Source of the DNA: an uncultured Dyadobacter sp.
Lineage (GTDB): Bacteria; Bacteroidota; Bacteroidia; Cytophagales; Spirosomataceae
Assembly (NCBI RefSeq): GCF_946482605.1
Contig: NZ_CAMLSE010000009.1
Coordinates: 237,785-301,784 of the forward strand
DNA length: 64,000 nucleotides
Direction: 5' to 3'
The stretch's first letter is position 1; every line of letters begins with the position of its first letter. This document shows positions 56,735-64,000 of the stretch, in pieces. A model generated the notes under the pieces. It was not told where the DNA came from. It worked only from the letters and a program-made list of their open reading frames with translations, and did not search any database. The position numbers were made by a program, and so were the translations under genes.

Positions 56735-59020
56735 TTATATTTTTTCAATGACAATGTCCCGGAGCCGGCCGGTGAAGTTGTAGGGTGCTTTGTAGGCTGG
56801 CGTCACCGTAGTGCCCACATCTCGCCCGACCTCTAATCCTTCGTATCCGCTGGCCGCATTCGCGATCGCGCCCAGGTTCAGCGTTCCGGCCTTTTCGTTG
56901 TTGATGTACAGTGTTACCTCCTTATCCTTTTTGTCAGCGCCGTTCACGACTTCGGCTTTCAGCGTAATTTCCCCGGCAGGCACAGGCTTCGCGGAGGTCA
57001 GTTCCAGCACTTTCCCTTCGGCATTATATGCGAACACCAGCTTGTTGTTTTTTACATAAAAACTCAATCCGGATAAGGTGTTACCATAAGAGAGCAGAAC
57101 GCCCTCCGCGCCTTTAGCGGGGATCACAGCACGGGCAGTGATCGTGAAGGATGCATTTGCGAAACGGAAGGCCGAGCTGCTCGTGTAATGCGCTCCCGGA
57201 TACAATGTCACTTTCTTTTTCCCATCATAAATGCTCTGGCTCGCTGTTTCCCACTTATCTTTCAATGGATACACATTGTATTTCCATGCTTCCTGGTCAA
57301 ACACCTCTGCGAGCTCCTTCACTTTTTCGGGGTGCTTGTCGGCCAGGTCGTTCAGTTCGTTGAAATCCTCTTTGAGGTTATACAAATGCCACCTTTCTTC
57401 GCTTTGCGGGATTCTTTTCGAGCGGTCGCGGGGGAAAGAAGCTTTCCATCCGTCCTTGTAAATGGCATAGGAGCCGGTCATTTCATGGTATTGCACATTG
57501 TGACGTTCGGCTGCATTCTTTTCCTGTGCCCCGATGGAATAGGCCAGGCTTATCCCTTCAACCGGCTGTTGCGCATATCCGTTGATAACGGCCGGTACCG
57601 TGGCACCCGCCAGTTCGAGTGTAGTGGGAAGAATGTCGCTCACATAGGAGTACTGGTGCCGGATGCCTCCTTTGTCCTTGATTTTTTTAGGGTAAAAAAG
57701 GATCAGCGGGTCGTGCGTTCCGCCCTCGAAATTGCCGTAGCTTTTGTAAAATCGAAACGGAGTGTTGGTGGCGGCTGCCCAGCCGTCGGGATAGAGTACA
57801 GATGAGTTTTGCGTTCCGAGCTGATCCAGGTTCCTGACGTACCGGGCTACGGTTTGTTCCTCGGTTTCACCGCGCTGATTGGCTAAAAAACGGCCGATTT
57901 CGCGGCCGGCACCTTCGGCCCCATTGTCGCCCACCAACACGACCACAAGTGTATTATCCAGCTGCCCGATCTCCTCGATGTGATCGATGATCCGGCCGAT
58001 CTCATGGTCGGTATGCGAAACAAAACCAGCGTAGAGTTCGATGTACCTTTCAAAGAGCTTCTTTTCGTCCGCCGACAGCGCATTCCAGTCTTTCACGCCC
58101 GGATTTTTCGGGGCCAGCTTGGTATTGGCGGGGATCACGCCCAGTGCTTTCTGATTCTTCAATACGATTTCCCTGTACTGGTCCCAGCCGCCGCTGAACT
58201 TACCCTTATACTTGTCGATCCACGCCTTATCCACCTGCAACGGCGCATGAACCGCACCGGGAGCAAAATAGAGGAAGAACGGTTTGTCGGGCGCAGCCGC
58301 CTTCTGGCCGGATATATAGTGAATAGCCTCATTCGCAAGCAGTTCCGTCACATGACGTCCTTTCGGATCCTCCGGTTCGCGCTGCGTGTCACGGTAGAGT
58401 GTCGGGTGCCATTGATCCGTTGCCGCCACTTCGGGAGAAAATCCAAAGTAATGATCGAATCCCCGGCCCGTCGGCCAGCGGTTGAATGGCCCGGCCTGGG
58501 TAGCGTCTGCGGGATGGGTAAGGTGGTATTTGCCCAGCGCAAATGTGTTATACCCGTTTTCCCTCAGGATCTCAGCTATCGTCGCTTTTTCAAATGGAAG
58601 GTAGCCGTCGTAGCCGGGCGTGTTGTAGGAGTTGCTGGCAAAGAACCCGAAATGCACCGAATGCTGATTCCGCCCGGTCAGCAGCGCGGCTCTGGTGGGT
58701 GCGCAGAATGCGGTCGTATGGAAGTTGGTATACCGCAAGCCCTGATTGGCCAGGCGGTCAATGTTGGGTGTTTCTATCAACCCTCCGAATGCGGATATCG
58801 CCCCGTAACCAATGTCGTCGATCTGGATCCAGACGATATTGGGAGCGCCAGCCGTTGCGGTGGGATTGTTGTGGGGGGCCGATTCGGTGGTGGATTCCAG
58901 GTTCTTCCCTATTTTCCCCTGAAATGCCGGGGTCGGGCTGTGCTGCGCTAACGCATTACCCGTCAGCACAATGGAGAGAAACAGTAATGCATTTTTTCCT
59001 CTGGTGATAATTCTTTTCAT
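56735..59020 (-). CDS. Arylsulfatase (AtsA-like, family S1), gene B
   Basis: 761 residues from ATG 59020. Signal peptide to ALAQ (26). Metal residues IQIDDIGYG (Asp 68-69), signature CAPTRAALLTGR with Cys 106, GNQHSVHFG just after, and DNGAEGAG. The C-terminal region resembles that of gene A. Only 18 bases separate the gene A start from the gene B stop, so the pair is an operon and a tandem duplication that has drifted. Substrate specificity may differ. Confidence 0.92.
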   Translation of the reverse strand: MKRIITRGKNALLFLSIVLTGNALAQHSPTPAFQGKIGKNLESTTESAPHNNPTATAGAPNIVWIQIDDIGYGAISAFGGLIETPNIDRLANQGLRYTNFHTTAFCAPTRAALLTGRNQHSVHFGFFASNSYNTPGYDGYLPFEKATIAEILRENGYNTFALGKYHLTHPADATQAGPFNRWPTGRGFDHYFGFSPEVAATDQWHPTLYRDTQREPEDPKGRHVTELLANEAIHYISGQKAAAPDKPFFLYFAPGAVHAPLQVDKAWIDKYKGKFSGGWDQYREIVLKNQKALGVIPANTKLAPKNPGVKDWNALSADEKKLFERYIELYAGFVSHTDHEIGRIIDHIEEIGQLDNTLVVVLVGDNGAEGAGREIGRFLANQRGETEEQTVARYVRNLDQLGTQNSSVLYPDGWAAATNTPFRFYKSYGNFEGGTHDPLILFYPKKIKDKGGIRHQYSYVSDILPTTLELAGATVPAVINGYAQQPVEGISLAYSIGAQEKNAAERHNVQYHEMTGSYAIYKDGWKASFPRDRSKRIPQSEERWHLYNLKEDFNELNDLADKHPEKVKELAEVFDQEAWKYNVYPLKDKWETASQSIYDGKKKVTLYPGAHYTSSSAFRFANASFTITARAVIPAKGAEGVLLSYGNTLSGLSFYVKNNKLVFAYNAEGKVLELTSAKPVPAGEITLKAEVVNGADKKDKEVTLYINNEKAGTLNLGAIANAASGYEGLEVGRDVGTTVTPAYKAPYNFTGRLRDIVIEKI

Positions 59021-59594
59021 ATAAACGGTTATTGGTTGAAATGCCGGACTAAAAACCATCCCGTTGCCCGGATAGGCGAACATGCTCAGCGGTACTGCAC
59101 AGCCAGGCATCCGCCATGAGCACCCGAACAGCTATAACGAATATTGATATACGTAAATAACCTGACAGACTATCCCGCTGCCATAGCCAGGGAAGCACGT
59201 GGCCGAATCAGGAAATAATGCTGAGATCAGATGCCGATACCCGCGGATATGGGAATGGACGGTAGTGTAAAAAAAGCCGCCTCAACAGCTGCAACAATGT
59301 CGCTGAGGCACGAGAGCAAGCGCGTCGGAACCGCCCTTGGAAGGTGATTTTGAGTGAAGTGGCGTAAGCAGATTCATGTGAAGATGGTATTTGAATTAAT
59401 ACGCAGCCTCGGGTGGTTCGATGCTTTTTATTTTATCTATTTAACTTATAGACAAAGTAAACTAATTAGTTTTGAATTCCCAAACAGATGCGCGCAAGTT
59501 TATCTGTGCAGGATCAAAGTAAAATCCGGCAGTAGCGGTATAGCAGCGATGTTGCTATTTTTGGTATTGACAAACCCATAACTAAATCCAGCGT
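59021..59594. other. Divergent intergenic region between sulfatase genes
   Basis: 574 bases. A perfect 14-base palindrome AAACTAATTAGTTT lies at 59459-59472. A TATTTTTG box at 59556-59563 fits a -7 element for the plus-strand sulfatase, though its -33 is weak. A minus-strand terminator-like hairpin is at 59269-59309. No coding frame is convincing. Confidence 0.45.
59269..59309 (-). terminator. Terminator-like hairpin inside the leader region
   Basis: On the minus strand GCCTCAGCG ... TTGAGGC makes a 6-bp stem with extra pairs, followed by GGC and seven T. No gene is upstream on that strand, so it may end a small RNA or attenuate the gene B transcript. Weak stem. Confidence 0.35.
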
Positions 59595-61037
59595 ATGCGA
59601 CAGTGTTACATTTTGGCTGTACTGTTCCTGGCTTTCGCCATGAAATCGTTTGCCCGGCAGCCGGTCAACATTATTTTTATCATTGGCGACGATATCAGCT
59701 GGGACGATATCGGTGCTTATGGCAATACCAAAGTCAAGACGCCAAACCTCGACCGGCTGGCGAAGGAAGGCATGAAGTTTACCAACATGTTTCTCACAAC
59801 CAGCTCCTGCAGTCCCAGCCGCACGAGTATCCTCACCGGCCGCTACCCGCACAACACCGGCGCTGCCGAGCTGCATTCGCCCCTGCCTGCGCATCTGAAA
59901 TTTTTCCCCGAACTGCTTCAACAAAAAGGATACTTCACCGCGCTCGCGGGCAAATGGCACGAGGGGCCGGTTACGAAGCGGGCTTACGACACCCTGCTGG
60001 TGAACCAGGAGCTCAATGGGGAAGGAGGCGAGGAACAATGGATAAACCTGCTGAAATCCCGGCCGAAGCAGAAGCCGTTTTTCTTCTGGCTTTCCCCTTA
60101 CGATGCCCACCGCCCCTGGTCAAAAACGACCAACGGCCCGCAGCACGATCCCGGTCGCGATATACAGGTGCCCCCAACGCTGGTCGACGACTCCGGGACC
60201 CGGCAAGACCTGGCTTCCTACTACAATGAAATTGCCCGGCTCGACCATTATGTGGGCTTGCTGGAAACGGAGCTGGCCGCACAGGGGCTTTTGGAGAACA
60301 CACTCATCATCTTCACCGCAGATAACGGACGCCCGTTTCCGGGTAGCAAGACGCGGCTTACCGACGCAGGGATTAAAACCCCGTTTCTGGTCAAATGGCC
60401 TACCGGCATCCCGCCCGGCCAGGTATCACAAAGTCTGGTAAGCGCGATCGACATCGCACCTACCTTACTGGAACTGGCCGGGGTTCAGGCAGGCGTGACC
60501 TTTCAGGGACACAGCTTTGCGAAATTGTTTAAAAATCCGCACCAGGAGTTCAGGAAGTACATTTTCGCAGAACATAACTGGCACGACTATGAGGCTTACG
60601 AGCGGGCCGTGCGCACGAAGGACTTTCTATACATCACCAACAAAAGGACGCAGTTCGACAATGGCGGACCCATTGATGCCAATCAGAGCCCGGCCGCGAA
60701 GTCATTGAAAGCCGTCCGCCAAAGCGGCAAACTTACCCCGTTGCAAAACGACGCCTTTATCGTACCGAGGTCAGCCGAATCATTTTTTGATCAGTCCAAA
60801 GATCCTTTGCAATCACTGGATCTTATTGAAAATCAGACCTATAATCATCAGATACAGGCGCTCAAAAAAATCCTGGCCCGATGGATACTGGAAACCGGAG
60901 ATACCGTCCCGCAGGCGCTCACACCCGACTGGTACGACCGGGTGACCGGCCAGCCATTACCCGCCAAAGACCAGCGGGGCGAGATGCCGGGAACTGCAAA
61001 GCGCGCCGATCACATTCATGCAAAAGGTCCGTTTTAA
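59595..61037 (+). CDS. Sulfatase, SGSH/S1_8-like
   Basis: 480 residues. Signal peptide to about residue 20. Metal site IIGDDISWDDIG (Asp 32-33). The signature is CSPSRTSILTGR with Cys 72. LAGKWHEGP and FFFWLSPYDAHRPW carry the other conserved residues. A compact enzyme without the extra C-terminal domain; similar to the heparan N-sulfatase type. It is convergent with the 589-residue sulfatase. Confidence 0.9.
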   Translation: MRQCYILAVLFLAFAMKSFARQPVNIIFIIGDDISWDDIGAYGNTKVKTPNLDRLAKEGMKFTNMFLTTSSCSPSRTSILTGRYPHNTGAAELHSPLPAHLKFFPELLQQKGYFTALAGKWHEGPVTKRAYDTLLVNQELNGEGGEEQWINLLKSRPKQKPFFFWLSPYDAHRPWSKTTNGPQHDPGRDIQVPPTLVDDSGTRQDLASYYNEIARLDHYVGLLETELAAQGLLENTLIIFTADNGRPFPGSKTRLTDAGIKTPFLVKWPTGIPPGQVSQSLVSAIDIAPTLLELAGVQAGVTFQGHSFAKLFKNPHQEFRKYIFAEHNWHDYEAYERAVRTKDFLYITNKRTQFDNGGPIDANQSPAAKSLKAVRQSGKLTPLQNDAFIVPRSAESFFDQSKDPLQSLDLIENQTYNHQIQALKKILARWILETGDTVPQALTPDWYDRVTGQPLPAKDQRGEMPGTAKRADHIHAKGPF

Positions 61038-61061
61038 TCGACAAAGCCAGCGGAACAGATA

Positions 61062-62831
61062 CTATTTCACCAACACCAGTTCGACTGCACGGATGTCCGC
61101 AAATCTGGCACCTTTGATCTCGGACGCCCGCAGTTTCAGCTCGCCTCTGCCCTTTTTCAGCTGTATCAGCCCTACTTCCTGGGTCCTGAACTCCTTTTCG
61201 TAGGATTCGGCCTGCCGCTTGACACGGTCCGGGCTGTCCAGCAGCGGAGGATCAAATGCATTGGCGACCTTTCCTGAAATACGGCTTTCATTGAACTCGA
61301 TCGAAAAAGCATGACCCGGCTGCGGACTGGTGTACCGGATCTTGACCCGGTATCGGCCGGTCGTATGGACGTCCACTTTCCAGCTTACGTAAGAATCGGT
61401 ATCATTCCAGTTGGCGATCCACGAAGAATTGGGCGCCGAGGCGCTGAACGAGAGCGTCCCTTTGGAAGATGGGTGGAGAACCGCGTCCTGCGAAGGCAGG
61501 GTTGCAGCCGGAAATTGTTCATATCCTACTGGCAACCAGCGTATTGAATCGATACTTGCGCGCATTTCGTTAAACCAGTTGTCGAATGCAATTCGGAGGC
61601 TGTCAGTCAATGCGGGGTGCTGGGCGGCAATGTTGATCTGCTGTGTGGAATCTTTGGAAAGGTCGTAGAGCGCATCGCCCTGATACAGGTACCGGCCTTT
61701 TCTAACACTGTTATTTTTATTAATGGATAAAAATAGGGTGCGTTCCGGCACTTCTGCAGCGTTTCCCGTCAATACGGGTTTCAGGCTGAGCCCGTCGAGA
61801 GGCTGGGTTCCTTTGGCTGGTATGCCTGCGAGGTCCGTGAGCGTCGGCAGCAGGTCGATGTATGCCGCATTGCCTTCGACCACTTTGCCGGCAGGGATCG
61901 TACCGGGCCAGCGGATCAGAAAAGGCACGCGCACGCTGCCTTCGCCATTGACGCCCTTTCTCCCCTTCATATCGCCATTCCATCGCCAGGAGTTGGGGCC
62001 ATTGTCGCTGAGATAGATCACGATCGTGTTCTGGGCGAGTTTCAGCTCGTCCAGCTTCCGGAGGACCCGCCCTACATTGTCGTCGATGTTTTCGGTCATC
62101 GCCAATGCCGAAATGGTCACCTCCTCATCCTCTTCTTTTTTGTTATGACTAAACTGCCTGATCCCCCGTGCCTTCACACGGTTGTAATATGCATCGGGCA
62201 CCTGGAAAGGAGAATGGGGCGTATTGTACGGAATGTAGCAAAGGAACGGCTTGTCTTTGTTCTTCTCGATAAACGAAATGGCATGATTCGTCAGATCGTC
62301 GGCAATGTAGCCCTTGCTTTTTGCCGGCTGCCCGTTATGATCCACCGTTGTGTTGAAATAGTTGGCGTAATGCCCGCTGAGCATGCCGTAAAACTCGTCA
62401 AAGCCCCGGCCATTCGGATGATAGGGATACTGGCTTCCATTGTGCCATTTCCCGAAACATCCCGTGGCATAATCCGCCTTTTTGAACAGATCTGCCAGCG
62501 TGACCTCGTCAAGGTTCATAAACTCCCGCGAACTGGAAACGCCCCACACTCCGGCGCGGTAATGGTACCGTCCCGTGAGCAGGCCAGCCCGCGTAGGCGC
62601 ACAAAGCGGCGACACGTAAAACCGGGCAAAACGCGCGCCTTCCCGCCCGATCTGATCGATATTCGGCGTCCGGACATTCCTGTTTCCATTGATGCTCAGA
62701 TCACCCCACCCCTGGTCGTCCGCCAGAATGAGTACAATATTGGGGCGGGACTGCGCATTGGAAAAGCAGCTCATGGCGGAAAGGCAAACCACGAGCAATG
62801 TCCGGGTCGCCGGGATGGGCAGTTTCAGCAT
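61062..62831 (-). CDS. Arylsulfatase A-like sulfatase with C-terminal carbohydrate-binding-like domain
   Basis: 589 residues. Signal peptide to SNAQ (27). Metal Asp in LILADDQGWGD (38-39). Signature CAPTRAGLLTGRYHY with Cys 77, FGKWHNGSQYPYHPNGR, and DNGPNSWRWNGD. The last ~130 residues (from about 455) look like a CBM-type beta sandwich (GRYRVKIRYTSPQPG, FADIRAVELVLVK). The added domain suggests action on a polymer. It is the only sulfatase here of this design. Confidence 0.91.
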   Translation of the reverse strand: MLKLPIPATRTLLVVCLSAMSCFSNAQSRPNIVLILADDQGWGDLSINGNRNVRTPNIDQIGREGARFARFYVSPLCAPTRAGLLTGRYHYRAGVWGVSSSREFMNLDEVTLADLFKKADYATGCFGKWHNGSQYPYHPNGRGFDEFYGMLSGHYANYFNTTVDHNGQPAKSKGYIADDLTNHAISFIEKNKDKPFLCYIPYNTPHSPFQVPDAYYNRVKARGIRQFSHNKKEEDEEVTISALAMTENIDDNVGRVLRKLDELKLAQNTIVIYLSDNGPNSWRWNGDMKGRKGVNGEGSVRVPFLIRWPGTIPAGKVVEGNAAYIDLLPTLTDLAGIPAKGTQPLDGLSLKPVLTGNAAEVPERTLFLSINKNNSVRKGRYLYQGDALYDLSKDSTQQINIAAQHPALTDSLRIAFDNWFNEMRASIDSIRWLPVGYEQFPAATLPSQDAVLHPSSKGTLSFSASAPNSSWIANWNDTDSYVSWKVDVHTTGRYRVKIRYTSPQPGHAFSIEFNESRISGKVANAFDPPLLDSPDRVKRQAESYEKEFRTQEVGLIQLKKGRGELKLRASEIKGARFADIRAVELVLVK

Positions 62832-62974
62832 AAATTCGATTTACTGGACAACTATTCTGTAAAGCCGGAACGCAATTTCTCCGGTCGTCCCCAAAGAAAA
62901 TCAAAATTTAAACTAATCCATAGACTTCATGGGGAACTGAGGCTGTATCATTAATGTACCAAATAGCTCCTTGA

Positions 62975-63059
62975 TGTCATGTTGAGCGAAGCGGTCGCCG
63001 CTGCGGTCGAAACATCATTTGCACGACGCAAACGGCCTTCGACTTCGCTTAACATGACA
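62975..63059. repeat. REP-like imperfect palindrome
   Basis: The outer arms TGTCATGTTGAGCGAAG (62975-62991) and CTTCGCTTAACATGACA (63043-63059) pair with one mismatch. Inner GTCGAA / TTCGAC and TTTGC / GCAAA can pair as well, giving one long stem. The TGTCATGTTGAGCGAAG core recurs in intergenic DNA of many Bacteroidota, so it is probably a dispersed repeat. Single copy in the window. Confidence 0.7.
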
Positions 63060-63098
63060 GCCTAATGACATTTTAGACACCCTACCGGAGTATAGTGA

Positions 63099-64000
63099 TT
63101 AAATACTCGCCTTGACTACCGGCAGGCAAACCGGCATTTCGTGGTTGTGGCTTTGCTTGAAAGTCAGCTTTTTGATCAGCAGTTTTTCTGGTCCGCTCCC
63201 TTCCCGAATCTTGATAAACTGGTTGGCTGCGATGTGTTGCAACTTCTGAACCTTCCCGCTGCCGTTCCACCGGATCTCGATTTCGTCGATCATCCGGGCT
63301 TGCCCAAGGCCGATCTCCCGTTTGAACGGCGCAGAGCCGAAGCTTCCGCCCGAGGTAACATTCCGGTAAACGCTTCTGGACTTGCCGTTTTCAGTAAAAG
63401 TGACCTTGATTTGCGATCCGACGGCCGCTTTGTTGGCTGTTACGCCTTCGAGATTAATGGAGATCCAGTTGTTGTCATTTTGTCCCGGGTTCATGAAAAA
63501 CGAGTTCTGGTAGGCATCACCGACGTAGGCCCCGCCCATTTCGATGTAGATATCCTGATCGCCGTCGTTATCCATATCGGCAAAAGCCACGCTGTGCCCC
63601 TTCTGCAAGCTGCCCACCTGCGCGGAGGTAGTGACATCCGCGAAGCCTTTACCCTCAATGTTCCTGAACATTTTGTTCGGGATCAGCGACTTGTAGCTCG
63701 GGTTGCCCGTCCCTATAAACAGGTCGAGATAGCCGTCGTTATCAATATCCCCGAAATTCCCTCCCATCGCGAAACCGGTTTTGTCCAGTCCCATTGCCTT
63801 GGTAACATTCGTGAACGTGCCGTCGTGGTTGTTATGGTAAAGAACGGGCTGACCGTGAAATTCGGGAGAATTCCCCATCCGCTCGGCCGCTGCATAGTAG
63901 CTCAGGTTATAGTCCATGGTGTAGTCTCCGCAGAGGATATCCTGCCAGCCGTCGTTGTCATAATCCCAAAACCAGGTTGCGAAACTGCGATTCTGGTCGA
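63099..64000 (-). CDS. CRTAC1-like protein, FG-GAP/VCBS repeats with ASPIC/UnbV domain (C-terminal part)
   Basis: The gene runs in from the right edge; 299 codons are visible. Repeats with Asp-rich calcium loops are seen (DYDNDGWQDI at the edge, DIDNDGYLDLFIGTG, DMDNDGDQDIYIEMGG). The ASPIC/UnbV domain follows (KVTFTENGKSRSVYRNVTSGGSFG, then GLGQARMIDEIEIRW). Extracellular or cell surface in related proteins; function unknown. A partner to SusCD-like or PSD-type proteins in other genomes. The start is beyond the window. Confidence 0.88.
   Translation of the reverse strand, partial: DQNRSFATWFWDYDNDGWQDILCGDYTMDYNLSYYAAAERMGNSPEFHGQPVLYHNNHDGTFTNVTKAMGLDKTGFAMGGNFGDIDNDGYLDLFIGTGNPSYKSLIPNKMFRNIEGKGFADVTTSAQVGSLQKGHSVAFADMDNDGDQDIYIEMGGAYVGDAYQNSFFMNPGQNDNNWISINLEGVTANKAAVGSQIKVTFTENGKSRSVYRNVTSGGSFGSAPFKREIGLGQARMIDEIEIRWNGSGKVQKLQHIAANQFIKIREGSGPEKLLIKKLTFKQSHNHEMPVCLPVVKASI

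Overview
The window looks like chromosome from a Bacteroidota bacterium of the Cytophagales (Dyadobacter/Spirosoma-like). This is an inference from family content and signals. It carries PadR-linked permeases with a prefix domain, paired DUF4142 lipoproteins, CheB-CheR-kinase hybrids, DUF1501/DUF1553 pairs, CRTAC1-type proteins and many sulfatases. Shine-Dalgarno sequences are weak or absent, and promoters of the Bacteroidota TTTG / TAnnTTTG type can be read before the padR-like and marR genes. Both window ends cut through genes: an ABC-type permease on the left and an FG-GAP/UnbV protein on the right. No rRNA, tRNA, CRISPR array, insertion sequence or phage gene was seen.

Left part (1-12 kb): a PadR regulator with its permease, then a FAD oxidoreductase with a C-terminal Rieske domain. 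Next are two divergent, tightly packed operons for a glycan or glycoconjugate. The minus-strand operon has two GT4-type glycosyltransferases, a GmhB-like heptose bisphosphate phosphatase and a GT9 heptosyltransferase. The plus-strand operon has a NodU/CmcH-type carbamoyltransferase, a GT2 and a second GT9. Together they suggest assembly of a heptose-containing, carbamoylated saccharide. An SDR follows.

Middle part (12-44 kb): many stress and signalling genes. A ferritin-like DUF892 protein is paired with a large KatE catalase. Three receiver-only response regulators surround a CheB protein and a giant CheB-CheR-PAS-histidine kinase gene that is broken by two compensating single-base shifts. 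Other genes encode a zinc alcohol dehydrogenase operon, a GT / clan GH-A hydrolase operon, GlgX with a SemiSWEET, a duplicated DUF6766 protein, an LLM flavoprotein, an SpxH-like protein, a DUF421 pair with zinc ribbons and a GlxA-type AraC regulator. Several small or remnant genes lie between, including a 25-residue membrane protein and the N-terminal stub of a manganese catalase.

Right part (43.5-64 kb): a MarR regulator followed at once by a gene with the full architecture of rifampin phosphotransferase (rph), which is often misnamed PEP synthase. Then come a PQQ-type sugar dehydrogenase and an Old Yellow Enzyme. The last block is a sulfated-glycan region: a translationally coupled DUF1553/DUF1501 pair, four formylglycine-type sulfatases of at least three kinds and a CRTAC1-like protein. 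No SusC/SusD pair and no sulfatase-maturing enzyme is visible inside the window.
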